Positions 7,472 through 15,998 of a DNA stretch of 64,000 nt are shown here, piece by piece. The notes beneath the pieces are model-generated. The model was not told where the DNA came from. It was given only the letters and a program-made list of their open reading frames with translations, and searched no databases. The position numbers and the translations under genes were made by a program. Origin of the DNA: Massilia timonae CCUG 45783 (GTDB taxonomy: Bacteria; Pseudomonadota; Gammaproteobacteria; Burkholderiales; Burkholderiaceae_D); NCBI RefSeq assembly GCF_000315425.1, contig NZ_JH992926.1, positions 62,001 through 126,000 of the forward strand. The letters are read 5' to 3'. How positions within the stretch are numbered: position 1 is the first letter of the stretch; the number at the start of each line of letters is the position of its first letter.

Positions 7472-9793
7472 ATGAAAATCGTGCAGAACATCCAGAAGGC
7501 CGGGCAGGCGATCATGCAGAAGGCGGTGGCGCTCGCGCCCGACCGCTACGTCACTGGCGGCAAGCCCGATCCGCTCGCTTCCAGCGACGATCCGCTGATC
7601 GGCGCGCCGGTGTCGCGCCTCGACGGCCCCGTCAAGGTCAGGGGCGAGGCGAGATATGCCGCCGAGTTCGCGCCGGCCGGCATGGTGCATGGCGCCCTCG
7701 TGTACAGCACGGTGGCGAAAGGACGCATTGCCGCCATCGACGTCGCCGGGGCCGAGGCGGCGCCCGGCGTCGTGCTGGTGATGAGCCACCTGAATGCGCC
7801 GAAGATGCAGCCGCCGCCGCTCCTGATGCGCGAGCCGCTGGGAGGCAGCGGGGATGCGCTACCGGTGTTCCAGGACGACCGCGTGCACTGGAACGGTCAG
7901 CCGGTGGCGGTGGTGCTGGCGGAGACGCGCGAGCAGGCCGACCATGCCGCGTCCCTGGTGCGCGTGCGCTACGCCGCCGAGGACGGGGTGACTTCCATGG
8001 AAGCCGCGCGCGCGGCCGGCGCGACAGTGGCCGGGTTCATGGGCGAGCCGCTGCAGGACATCGTCGGCGACGCCGAGGCCGCGCTGGCGTCCGCGGGGGA
8101 GCGGGTCGATCTGGTCTACCGCACCCCGCGCCAGAACCATCACGCCATCGAGCTGCACGCGGTGACGGTGGCCTGGGAAGGCGACGTCCTGCGGGTCCAC
8201 GACTCGACCCAGGGCGTCGTCAATGCCGCCTTCACGCTGGCCCAGGTGTTCGGCATCGCGCAGGAACAGGTGCGGGTGACGTCGCCCTTCGTCGGCGGCG
8301 GCTTTGGCGGCAAGCTGGTGTGGCGCCACCATCTGCTGGCCGCCGCCGCGTCGAAGCTGTCCGGCAGGCCGGTGCGCATCATGCTGTCGCGCGAAGGCGT
8401 GTGTCGCGCCGTCGGCGGGCGCACGACGACCGAGCAGCGGGTGGCCATCGGCGCCGACCGCGACGGCCGCTTCGTTTCGCTGATCCACACCGGCGTGGCC
8501 GTGATGACCGAATACAATGCCATGCCCGAGCCGTTCATCCACAACGCACGGGTCCTGTATGCGGCCCCCGCCATGAAGCTCGAGGTGCAGAAGGTGACCA
8601 TGAACATGGTCGCCAACGTCCCGATGCGCGCGCCGGGAGAATCGGTGGGGTCGTTCGCCCTCGAGAGCGCGGTCGACGAGCTGGCCGACCAGCTGGGCAT
8701 CGACCCGATCGTGCTGCGCCGGCGCAACGAGCCGGTGCAGGACCCGATCGAGGGCACGCCGTTCTCGTCGCGCCACCTGATCGAAGCCTATCGCGCCGGC
8801 GCCCAGGCCTTCGGCTGGCAGGAGCGGCACACGAAGCCGCGCATGCGGCAAGAGGGCGAATGGCTGGTCGGCCTGGGCTGCGCCAGCGCGGTCTTTCCCT
8901 ACTATCGGATGGAAGGCGGGGCGGCCCGCATCGTGCTTTCTCGCGACGGCCACGCACGGGTGTCGGTCGGCGCGCACGAGATGGGCATGGGCACGGCCAC
9001 CGCCCAGACCCAGCTGTGCGCGGTGCGGCTGGGGCTGCCGATGGAAAAGGTGAGTTTCGGCTACGGCGACTCGGCGCTGCCGGGCGCGGTGCTGGCCGGC
9101 GGCTCGCAGCAGACGGCCGTGGTCGCTGCCGCCGTTAAGGCGGCGCACGCGGCGCTGTGCGCCGAGCTGCTCAAGCTGGCCGGACGCGATTCGCCATTGG
9201 CGGGCCTGAAGTTGGAACAAGTGCGCTCGCGCGACGGCGGCCTGTGCAAGGTCGACGATGCCGAGCGCTGGGAAAGCTACGCCGACATCCTGGCGCGGGC
9301 CGGCCGCGACGAAGTGGAGGTGACGGCCAAGGCGCCGCCGTCGCAGGAAAGCGAGCACTGGTCGATGCATTCGTACGGCGCGATCTTTTGCGAGGCGCGG
9401 GTCAATGTCGTCACCGGCGAGCCGCGCGTGACGCGCCTGCTCGGTTCCTTCGACGTCGGCCGCATCCTCAACGCCAAGACCGCCGCCAGCCAGTTGCGGG
9501 GCGGGATGATCATGGGCCTGGGCGCGGCGCTGATGGAAGAGACGCATCTCGACGAGCGCAACGGGCGTGTGGTCAATGCCAGCCTGGCGGAATACCACGT
9601 GCCGGCCCACCTGGACGTGCCGGAGGTCGAGGTGATGTGGCTCGACATTCCCGATCCGCATGCGCCGGCCGGCATGCGCGGGGTCGGCGAGATCGGCATC
9701 ACCGGCACCATGGCGGCGATCGCGAATGCGATCTACAACGCCTGCGGCAAGCGGGTGAGGGAGCTGCCGATCACGCTCGATAAACTGATGTGA
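7472..9793 (+). CDS. paoC: Aldehyde oxidoreductase, molybdopterin subunit
   Basis: This 773-aa catalytic subunit binds molybdopterin-cytosine dinucleotide through the GGGFGGK loop (275-281). It has the conserved catalytic base Glu740 in RGVGEIGITG. PMRAPGE near residue 390 is another cofactor-side loop. The enzyme oxidises aldehydes, typically aromatic ones, to acids; the substrate here is inferred from family order and not proven. The ATG at 7472 follows GGAG just after the paoB stop. No paoD-like cofactor-insertion chaperone follows, which is usual in E. coli, so maturation must rely on a gene elsewhere. The next gene is convergent. Confidence 0.92.
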   Translation: MKIVQNIQKAGQAIMQKAVALAPDRYVTGGKPDPLASSDDPLIGAPVSRLDGPVKVRGEARYAAEFAPAGMVHGALVYSTVAKGRIAAIDVAGAEAAPGVVLVMSHLNAPKMQPPPLLMREPLGGSGDALPVFQDDRVHWNGQPVAVVLAETREQADHAASLVRVRYAAEDGVTSMEAARAAGATVAGFMGEPLQDIVGDAEAALASAGERVDLVYRTPRQNHHAIELHAVTVAWEGDVLRVHDSTQGVVNAAFTLAQVFGIAQEQVRVTSPFVGGGFGGKLVWRHHLLAAAASKLSGRPVRIMLSREGVCRAVGGRTTTEQRVAIGADRDGRFVSLIHTGVAVMTEYNAMPEPFIHNARVLYAAPAMKLEVQKVTMNMVANVPMRAPGESVGSFALESAVDELADQLGIDPIVLRRRNEPVQDPIEGTPFSSRHLIEAYRAGAQAFGWQERHTKPRMRQEGEWLVGLGCASAVFPYYRMEGGAARIVLSRDGHARVSVGAHEMGMGTATAQTQLCAVRLGLPMEKVSFGYGDSALPGAVLAGGSQQTAVVAAAVKAAHAALCAELLKLAGRDSPLAGLKLEQVRSRDGGLCKVDDAERWESYADILARAGRDEVEVTAKAPPSQESEHWSMHSYGAIFCEARVNVVTGEPRVTRLLGSFDVGRILNAKTAASQLRGGMIMGLGAALMEETHLDERNGRVVNASLAEYHVPAHLDVPEVEVMWLDIPDPHAPAGMRGVGEIGITGTMAAIANAIYNACGKRVRELPITLDKLM

Positions 9794-9837
9794 TCGGGCG
9801 GCGAGGGCGCCCCGGCCGCCGCCGGGCGCTCGGGCGC

Positions 9838-11166
9838 TTATTTCGAGATGCGCAGGATGGCCGAGGCCAGGCGCGAGAAGCAGGGCGTCAGGTCGGCGTC
9901 GGTGGCGGCGTAGCAGTACATGCCGACCGGTTGTTCCGGCCTGTAGCAACGCTTCGGCGCATCGGCCACGTTGGCCATGCACTTCAGGATCATTTCTCCC
10001 GTATTGGCCTTGTCGTAATCGCCGGTCGTCTTCAGCGCCGAGCCCATACCGAGCGTAAACACGAAGATGCCCTCCTCGCGCGCCTTCGCGGCGACCGCTT
10101 CCGCGAGGTTGCGCGAAGCGAGCTCGACGTTTCGATCGATGACGTCGAGCGAACTGATATCGGCAGTGACTGTACGCGGATGGCTGCCCACGATGGGAAA
10201 TTCCCGTTTGTCGTCATGGGCGTTGTACCAGTCCGGCAAGCGCCGCGTCTGCCATGCGCCACTGCGATAGATCTGGCAACCGGTGCTGACCGGGGCCAGG
10301 TCGCTGGTCCCGATCTTGTTGAGGCCGACACCGGCCGCATCGATGGCGCCGGCGCTGGTGCAGTCCAGCGGGTTGCGGAAAGTGAATTTCGAGGCGAGGC
10401 CGGTCGGGGCGCCGTCCGAGAAGAAGACGATCACGCGCATCGACGAGCGGTTGCTAAGCGGAATAGCGTTCAGTTCATCGCGGGCGTTCCACATCCCCTC
10501 GACCGAAGTGGTGCCGCCGTCGAACACATAACCGTCGATATTCTTGGTCAGCGCGCTACGGGTGAACCCCCGCGCCGAGCGGTTGATTGGATTATCGACC
10601 TCGGCGCCGTAAGCGAAATGCACCAGCCCGACCCGATCCTGCGTTACATTGAACTTGTTCAGGAAGCTTTTCGCCGAGGTCTTCACGGTAGAGGCCGAAC
10701 CGAGCAGGGAGCGCGATGTGTCGACCACCAGCATCATGTCGAGGTCGTTGCGGATGGTCTGCGCCGTCGCCACCGGGGTCAGCGACGCGAAGCCCATCAC
10801 CTGCATGATCGACACCGGCATCTTCGCATCGGCGTCGACGTCGATGATCGCCTGGCCACCCTTGAAGGTCACGTTCGTGCTCAGGATCCTCGGCGCGGAG
10901 AGCAGGTAATTGTCGGGGATATTGGCCGCGAAGAAATCCGCTGCTGCGGCGCGCGCGCTCGCGGTCTGCTCGGCCTGGTTATTGCCGGTGGTGACGGCGC
11001 GGGCGCCGGCCAGGGCGGCCGAATCGACCGCCGCGTTCAGGCGCGCCTTGATGAGGTAAGCCAGGCCGGCGTCGATGGTCAGGCCCACCACGCCGAGCAG
11101 GACGAGCATGGCGATGGCCACCATGATGGCGACAGCGCCGCGCTGCCGGTGAAGAATCGGACGCAT
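9838..11166 (-). CDS. tadG: TadG-like pilus assembly protein with vWA domain
   Basis: This 442-aa protein starts with a Tad-type N-terminal hydrophobic helix after an RQRGAVAIM motif, as in TadE/TadF/TadG pseudopilins. It then carries a von Willebrand factor A domain with the metal-ion-dependent adhesion motif DTSRS at 149-153. It should be anchored in the inner membrane with a periplasmic or surface-exposed vWA domain that may act in adhesion or assembly. It is last in a three-gene leftward operon, starting one base after the stop of the upstream gene, so coupling is likely. It is convergent with paoC. Confidence 0.85.
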   Translation of the reverse strand: MRPILHRQRGAVAIMVAIAMLVLLGVVGLTIDAGLAYLIKARLNAAVDSAALAGARAVTTGNNQAEQTASARAAAADFFAANIPDNYLLSAPRILSTNVTFKGGQAIIDVDADAKMPVSIMQVMGFASLTPVATAQTIRNDLDMMLVVDTSRSLLGSASTVKTSAKSFLNKFNVTQDRVGLVHFAYGAEVDNPINRSARGFTRSALTKNIDGYVFDGGTTSVEGMWNARDELNAIPLSNRSSMRVIVFFSDGAPTGLASKFTFRNPLDCTSAGAIDAAGVGLNKIGTSDLAPVSTGCQIYRSGAWQTRRLPDWYNAHDDKREFPIVGSHPRTVTADISSLDVIDRNVELASRNLAEAVAAKAREEGIFVFTLGMGSALKTTGDYDKANTGEMILKCMANVADAPKRCYRPEQPVGMYCYAATDADLTPCFSRLASAILRISK

Positions 11167-11167
11167 A

Positions 11168-11815
11168 TCAGAACACGCTCATGGAATACAGGTCGGGCCC
11201 GAAGGTGGGCAGGGCATCCTTGCGGAAGGTAAATGCGCTGACGAGCATGTCGAACTTGTAGAAAGTCTCGACCACGTAGACGATTTCTCCATCGTCGAGT
11301 TTGCCCGTCAGTACGGACACGGCCGGTCGCGACGCGCTGCTGATGCTGCTGCACTTGCCGGCGCTGTTCCACGAGCCGCAGGCATAGACGCGGCTGGTGG
11401 GCTGGTAAGTGCTCTTTCGGGCGCCGAGGTTGCGCGCGGCGTCGTCCCAGCGGTACTGGTCCAGCACCACGCTGCGCGTTCCGCCCGTCCCGGTCACGCC
11501 CATCACGCGCGTAATGTACATCATCCCTTGCTGATTGACATTCAGTGGCGGCGCGCTGGACATCACCGCGTAAATGATGTCCTGGCTGCCGTCCTCGAGG
11601 TCGGTGCCGCCGCGCGCCACCAGGTTGGCGCCCTCGCGCCCGATATTGGTCATGATGATGTTCGCCTGCAGTGCCCGGGCGCCGTCGATGGCGCACAGCG
11701 CCAGGATCACCAGCATGGGCAGCAGCAGGGCGAGCTCGACCGCCGCAACGCCGCGCTCGGATTTGCGGATTTTCGGTACAGTCATGACGGATTTGCGCAT
11801 TCTAAATTGCGTCAT
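11168..11815 (-). CDS. TadE/TadF-like minor pilin
   Basis: This 215-aa protein has a basic N-terminus, then ERGVAAVELALLLPMLVILALCAIDG, the TadE-like signature in which a single hydrophobic helix precedes a globular periplasmic domain. The sequence contains two cysteines that may form a disulfide. The ATG at 11815 overlaps the upstream stop (ATGA), indicating translational coupling; an internal ATG at 11785 would remove ten residues and sits closer to the helix. Whether it should be called TadE or TadF cannot be settled from the sequence alone. It acts with the neighbouring pseudopilins in Flp pilus assembly. Confidence 0.82.
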   Translation of the reverse strand: MTQFRMRKSVMTVPKIRKSERGVAAVELALLLPMLVILALCAIDGARALQANIIMTNIGREGANLVARGGTDLEDGSQDIIYAVMSSAPPLNVNQQGMMYITRVMGVTGTGGTRSVVLDQYRWDDAARNLGARKSTYQPTSRVYACGSWNSAGKCSSISSASRPAVSVLTGKLDDGEIVYVVETFYKFDMLVSAFTFRKDALPTFGPDLYSMSVF

Positions 11816-12285
11816 GGGAATATCTCATTACGCATGGTGGCTGCGACGGAGAAGCGGTAAGTGCCATCGGTGAAAAAGCTCGACAAAATCGGTGTCGTCA
11901 CCGGCCAGCCGCAGTCGAGCTGGATCACGAGGATGTCGCCGGGTGCGCCGAACATGCCCTTGCCGTAGGTCGCATATTTGGTGCCGTTGACCGAGACCTG
12001 GGCCGAGGTGCGTTCGAACATCCCCATCGAGTTGTCGCGGATCCTGGCGATGACGACATTGGGATCGGCAGTCTGGCCGGTGATGGCGTAGCGGCCGCCT
12101 TCGCGCACCGCATACTGCATCGTCAGGGTCGCGAAGAACATCATGCTGAGCTCGATGATCGCGACCAGCACCAGCAGGAACACCGGTGCAATGATCGCCA
12201 TTTCGACGATCGTGGCGCCGGACTGACGTCGGGGAAGGGAATACATCGTCATCCAGGAATTTTTACGGAAAGTATGACTTGGCAT
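11812..12285 (-). CDS. tadE: TadE-like minor pilin
   Basis: This protein of about 157 aa has RRQSGATIVEMAIIAPVFLLVLVAII near its start, the classic TadE domain: a Gly-Ala processing-like site, a conserved Glu and a long transmembrane helix. It is first in the leftward three-gene minor-pilin operon. The start is uncertain: candidates are TTG 12315, ATG 12285 and ATG 12252, none with a strong ribosome-binding site. The 12285 choice is a compromise. It is divergent from the sensor kinase gene, so the short region 12286-12374 must carry promoters for both arms. Confidence 0.8.
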   Translation of the reverse strand: MPSHTFRKNSWMTMYSLPRRQSGATIVEMAIIAPVFLLVLVAIIELSMMFFATLTMQYAVREGGRYAITGQTADPNVVIARIRDNSMGMFERTSAQVSVNGTKYATYGKGMFGAPGDILVIQLDCGWPVTTPILSSFFTDGTYRFSVAATMRNEIFP

Positions 12286-12374
12286 GCGGTAAGCTTCGGG
12301 GATTCTACAGGGCAAAAATCATTTCCCGCATCGCTTTTAGAAAGGATTCAACGCCGCTGTCGGGGCCGCACAAC

Positions 12375-14096
12375 ATGAATTGGCTAGCTAGCATCGTCCC
12401 TTCCTTCCTTCGTTCAACGGTCCGCGCGCGCACGGGCCAGTCGAGCGCCGAGCAGCGTGTGGCCTCCGCCGACGCCGAAGTGTGGATGGTGTTCGGCATG
12501 CGCGTGCTGCTGGCCGTGTCGGCGCTGCTCACGCTGTATATCGGGCCGGGCGGCGTGACGGTCTCGGGCGAATGGACCTGGGCCGTGTTCGCGGCCTATG
12601 TCCTGCACAGCCTGACCCTGCTGGCGATCGCCGGCTACCGCGCCGGCTTTTCGCACGGCCCGCTGGTGTACTGGATCGACATCGCCTGGTATGGCGTGAT
12701 CGTCTGGGCCAGCGGCGGCAGCGCCAGCCCCTTCTTTTCGTTCTTCTTCTTCGCCATCCTGGCCGCCTCGTTCCGCCACGGCTTCGACGCCGGCGCCAAG
12801 CTCACCCTCGGTTCGGTCGGCGTGGTGGCGCTGTCGGTGCTGGCGGCGCAGGGCCTGGCGTCGCTGCACATCCTGCTGCTGCGCGCGACCTTCGTGCTGG
12901 CGCTCGGCTATATGGTCGCGTTCTGGGGCGGATTGGCGGTCGACCAGCGCCGGCGCCTGGCGTTGCTGCGCGACGTCAGCCGCCTGTCCAATCCGCGCTT
13001 CGGGGTGCAGCACACCCTCGACTCCCTGATGGAAAAGATCCTGCGCTTCTACGGCGCCGACAGCTGCGTGCTGCTGATGCAGGACAGCCATGAGCGCTGG
13101 GTGATGAGCACCGCCCACCATCCAAAGAGCGCGCGCGCGATCAGCCGCAGCCGGCCGGACGAGGCCGACATCGAGCCGCTGCTCGGGCTCGAGGATGGCG
13201 CCAGCCTGTACCAGGCGCCGCCGCGCCACTTCGGCCTGTTCGTGCTGGGCCGGGCCACGGCGCTACACCAGGGCAAGGACACGCGCGAGTGGCGCCGGGC
13301 CGATCCCGATGCCTGCGGCCACGTCGCCGACCTGCTCGATGCCGAGGGCTTCATCAGCGCCACGCTGCCTCTGCGCAAGGGCAGAGGCCTGATCATCGTC
13401 ACCGGCGCGCGGCTCAAGCGCAGCGATGCCAGTTTCCTGAAACACATCGTGCAACAGGCGTTCCCGGTCATCGAAACCATCGACCTGCTCGACCGGCTGG
13501 CGTCGGAAGCGGCGTTTCGCGAGCGCCAGACCATCGCCCGCGACTTGCACGACAGCACAATTCAGCCGTATATCGGCCTGCGCCACGCGGTGGCCGCGAT
13601 CCGCAACCAGGCCGGCGACGACAGTCCGGTCGCGCCCGAGCTGGACCGCCTGATGGCGATGTGCTCGGGCGTGATCGGCGACATGCGCGACTTCGCCCAG
13701 CGTTTTCGTAGCGGGCGCCAGGAAGAACCGGAACTGCTGATCGCGCTGCGGCGCCAGCTGCGCCAGGTGGAAACCTTCTATGGCCTGGACGTGATGCTGG
13801 AAATGCATGCCGACAGCGGCATCAACGACCGCATGGCGGCCGAGGTGTTCCAGATCGTCACCGAAGGCATCAGCAACATCTGCAAACATACGCGGGCGCG
13901 CACGGCCGGCGTGGTGGTGGAAGAAGAGGGCGGCCTGCTTGCCATCGATATTTTCAACCCGGCGGCCGTGGCCGGACAGGCCGCGGCGCCTTTCGTGCCG
14001 CGCTCGATCGCCGAGCGGGTCCAGGGCCTGGGCGGCAAGCTGGAGGTCGAGGCCGACGGCCGCCAGACCCTGCTGCGCATCCGCATTCCGATCTGA
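12375..14096 (+). CDS. NarL-type sensor histidine kinase
   Basis: This 573-aa membrane kinase has roughly six hydrophobic segments between residues 35 and 190 forming an unusual N-terminal sensor. A GAF-like region (about 220-370) follows, then a HisKA_3 dimerisation domain with the phospho-acceptor His392 in ARDLHDSTIQPY. The C-terminal ATPase domain has an N box around EGISNICKHTRA. It pairs with the response regulator 24 bases downstream. Its place between the two Tad arms suggests that it controls pilus expression (inference). The ATG at 12375 has only a weak ribosome-binding site, but starts the first conserved segment. Confidence 0.85.
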   Translation: MNWLASIVPSFLRSTVRARTGQSSAEQRVASADAEVWMVFGMRVLLAVSALLTLYIGPGGVTVSGEWTWAVFAAYVLHSLTLLAIAGYRAGFSHGPLVYWIDIAWYGVIVWASGGSASPFFSFFFFAILAASFRHGFDAGAKLTLGSVGVVALSVLAAQGLASLHILLLRATFVLALGYMVAFWGGLAVDQRRRLALLRDVSRLSNPRFGVQHTLDSLMEKILRFYGADSCVLLMQDSHERWVMSTAHHPKSARAISRSRPDEADIEPLLGLEDGASLYQAPPRHFGLFVLGRATALHQGKDTREWRRADPDACGHVADLLDAEGFISATLPLRKGRGLIIVTGARLKRSDASFLKHIVQQAFPVIETIDLLDRLASEAAFRERQTIARDLHDSTIQPYIGLRHAVAAIRNQAGDDSPVAPELDRLMAMCSGVIGDMRDFAQRFRSGRQEEPELLIALRRQLRQVETFYGLDVMLEMHADSGINDRMAAEVFQIVTEGISNICKHTRARTAGVVVEEEGGLLAIDIFNPAAVAGQAAAPFVPRSIAERVQGLGGKLEVEADGRQTLLRIRIPI

Positions 14097-14120
14097 ACAC
14101 GCCAAGTTTCAAGGAGAACC

Positions 14121-14774
14121 ATGACCATTCGTATCTTGCTGGTCGACGACCATAAAACCATGTTGTGGGGCCTGGAGCGCCTGATCCAGGCCGAGGGCGA
14201 CGCTTTCCAGCTGGTCGGCAGCGCCAGCGACGGCGTCGAGGCCAAGGCCTTGTGCACCGAGTTCAAGCCCGACATCGTGCTGCTGGATCTCGACCTGAAA
14301 GGCAGCAGTTCGATCGACTTCCTGCCGGCGCTGATCGAGAACGGGACGAGCAAGGTCGTGATCCTCAGCGCCAACCGTGACCAGGCGACGCTGGCGGCGG
14401 CGGTCAAGGCCGGCGCGCGCGGCGTGGTCAGCAAGGAGGCGCCGACCGACGATGTGCTGGCGGCCGTGCGCAAGGTGCATGGCGGGGAATTGTGGCTCGA
14501 CCAGACGCTGATGCAGGCCCTGCTGGGCCAGTTGGTGGCCCCAAGCCCGAAGGCCGATCCGGAAGCCCAGCGCATCGCCTCGCTCACGGCGCGCGAGCGC
14601 GAGGTGATCGGCATGATCGTGCAGGGCAAGGGCGCCCTGAACAAGGACCTGGCCGAGCGCGCCTTCATCTCCGAGCGCACGCTGCGCAACCACCTGACGA
14701 CGATTTACCAGAAGCTGGACGTGGCGAACCGCCTCGAATTATACGTCTACGCCACCAAGCACGGCCTGTCCTGA
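14121..14774 (+). CDS. NarL/FixJ-family response regulator
   Basis: This 217-aa regulator has a receiver domain with the acidic pocket VDDH near residue 8 and phospho-acceptor Asp56 in DIVLLDLDL. The C-terminal LuxR-type helix-turn-helix starts at LTAREREVIGMI and has the recognition stretch ISERTLRNHLTTIYQKL. It follows the kinase after a 24-base gap with AAGGAG before the ATG, so the two are co-transcribed. The first sequence it could act on is the 214-bp region just downstream, which has a perfect 14-bp palindrome ahead of the pilin genes. Confidence 0.9.
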   Translation: MTIRILLVDDHKTMLWGLERLIQAEGDAFQLVGSASDGVEAKALCTEFKPDIVLLDLDLKGSSSIDFLPALIENGTSKVVILSANRDQATLAAAVKAGARGVVSKEAPTDDVLAAVRKVHGGELWLDQTLMQALLGQLVAPSPKADPEAQRIASLTAREREVIGMIVQGKGALNKDLAERAFISERTLRNHLTTIYQKLDVANRLELYVYATKHGLS

Positions 14775-14840
14775 CCGTACCCGTCGGCGCCCCACCCGGG
14801 GGCGCCCCACATCCTGTCGTCCCCCTCCCACACGGCGTCC

Positions 14841-14854
14841 AGGACATATGTCCT
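14841..14854. promoter_or_regulatory. Perfect palindrome AGGACATATGTCCT
   Basis: This perfect 14-bp inverted repeat of two abutting 7-mers lies between the response-regulator gene and the first pilin-locus genes. It could be the binding site of the adjacent NarL-type regulator. The rest of 14775-14988 shows no other clear signal. Confidence 0.4.
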
Positions 14855-14988
14855 AGACCGCCACGGCAAGAAGTCCCCCTCAAAAAGGTAGTTTTGACGG
14901 ATGGCAACGAAAGTGCCGATCCGTAAGATTCAACCCATGCGCTGCGTATCGTTTCATGCGGTACGGCGGCAAGAGGACAGGAGCGAAC

Positions 14989-15123
14989 GTGTACGACAAG
15001 GAAGATAACCCGGAGCAGCATTACGAAAGAAGCGGCAGCCCGGCGATGTCGTACCTGGTCCTGAGCGTCCTGCTCGCAGTCGTCTGCTTCATTGCGGCGC
15101 TGGCCGTGTGGACGAGCGCATAA
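14989..15123 (+). CDS. 44-aa single-span membrane peptide ahead of the pilin gene
   Basis: A GTG at 14989 follows GGAG at six-base spacing and opens a 44-codon frame ending in TAA at 15121-15123. The product has a charged first half (YDKEDNPEQHYERSGSP) and a C-terminal hydrophobic helix (SYLVLSVLLAVVCFIAALAV). It would be an inner-membrane peptide with a short acidic cytoplasmic tail. It sits 35 bases before the Flp pilin start, so it probably shares its transcript. I do not recognise a family. It may help pilin insertion or simply lie in the leader. Confidence 0.55.
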   Translation: MYDKEDNPEQHYERSGSPAMSYLVLSVLLAVVCFIAALAVWTSA

Positions 15124-15158
15124 AGCCCAACTCATTCATATCACTGAAAGGAACCACC

Positions 15159-15341
15159 ATGAACTTCATCGCCAACCTGATCAAAGAAGAAGACGGCGTC
15201 ACCGCAATCGAATACGCACTGATCGCCTCGCTGATCGCCGGCGTCATCATCGCCGCTGTCAGCCTGCTGGGTGGCAACATCAGCACCCTGTTCAATACCC
15301 TGGCCGCCCGTATTTCGGCGAAGACCCCGACCGGCGCCTGA
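15159..15341 (+). CDS. flp: Flp-family type IVb major pilin
   Basis: This 60-aa prepilin has a short basic/acidic leader (MNFIANLIKEEDG), then the Flp signature GVTAIEYALIASLIAG with the conserved Glu-Tyr pair after the cleavage site. Cleavage after the Gly of EEDG by the prepilin peptidase encoded next would leave a pilin of about 46 residues. It is the structural subunit of the Tad pilus. The ATG at 15159 follows GAAAGGA. A strong terminator at 15375-15408 follows, so most pilin mRNA should end there, giving excess pilin over the assembly proteins. Confidence 0.93.
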   Translation: MNFIANLIKEEDGVTAIEYALIASLIAGVIIAAVSLLGGNISTLFNTLAARISAKTPTGA

Positions 15342-15374
15342 TCGTCGTTTAGCGGCCGCCGCCAGTCGGCCCCC

Positions 15375-15408
15375 ATCCGGCACGGAAGTTTCGTGCCGGA
15401 TTTTTTTT
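15375..15408 (+). terminator. Rho-independent terminator after flp
   Basis: ATCCGGCACG (15375-15384) pairs perfectly with CGTGCCGGAT (15392-15401) across a 7-base loop, followed by an unbroken run of eight T. It should limit read-through from the abundant pilin message into the assembly genes. Confidence 0.9.
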
Positions 15409-15422
15409 GACCGGAGCCAAAC

Positions 15423-15998
15423 TTGACAACCCTGCCACTCCTGCTGCTGTTTGCACTGCTCGGCGCTGCCGTCTGGCACGACGTGCGTGCGCGCCGCATC
15501 CCGAATGCCATCGTGTTTCCCGGCATGCTGGCGGCGTTCGCGCTGCACGCGCTGCTGCCGCAGGGGCAGGGCCTGTTCGGACCGCAGGCAGGTAGCCTGG
15601 GCCTGCTGCAGTCGCTGGGCGGCTGGGGCCTGGGCCTGGCGCTGCTGCTGCCGATGTATGCGCTGCGCCTGATGGGCGCCGGCGACGTCAAGCTGCTGGC
15701 GATGGTGGGCGCTTTTGTGGGCGCCGGCCAGATTCTGACCGTGGGCCTGGTCACGCTGGTGGCCGGCGGCCTGCTGGCGCTGGCGTTCGCGGCATGGCAG
15801 GGCAGTCTGCGCCGTCTGGTCGGCAATGCTTACCACATGGCCATGCACAGCGCTTTTTCGGCACTGGCAGGCAGCATCGCCGCGCCGGTCACGCCGCCGG
15901 AGGCAGCCAGCGGCCGCCTGCCGTACGCGGTGGCAATCGCCGTCGCCACGGTCGGCTGCGTGCTGTGGATCCGTGTGCACGGGGAGCTGCCGTTGTGA
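15423..15998 (+). CDS. cpaA: Prepilin peptidase CpaA/TadV
   Basis: This 191-aa integral membrane aspartic protease of the type IV prepilin peptidase family has catalytic aspartates Asp20 in WHDVRARRIPN and Asp88 in GAGDVKLL, the GxGD motif. It cleaves the Flp leader at the cytoplasmic face of the inner membrane. The TTG start at 15423 follows GGAG, and no ATG is available nearby. The GTG of the next gene overlaps its stop (GTGA). It is the first gene after the terminator and begins the assembly operon. Confidence 0.9.
   Translation: MTTLPLLLLFALLGAAVWHDVRARRIPNAIVFPGMLAAFALHALLPQGQGLFGPQAGSLGLLQSLGGWGLGLALLLPMYALRLMGAGDVKLLAMVGAFVGAGQILTVGLVTLVAGGLLALAFAAWQGSLRRLVGNAYHMAMHSAFSALAGSIAAPVTPPEAASGRLPYAVAIAVATVGCVLWIRVHGELPL

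Noticed and set aside
9794..9837. Terminator between paoC and tadG
   Set aside because: The gap is GC-rich with imperfect inverted repeats but no T-run, so a hairpin terminator is not supported.
7859..9982. 707-aa open frame antisense to paoC
   Set aside because: It is a shadow of the molybdopterin subunit, whose motifs are complete on the + strand.
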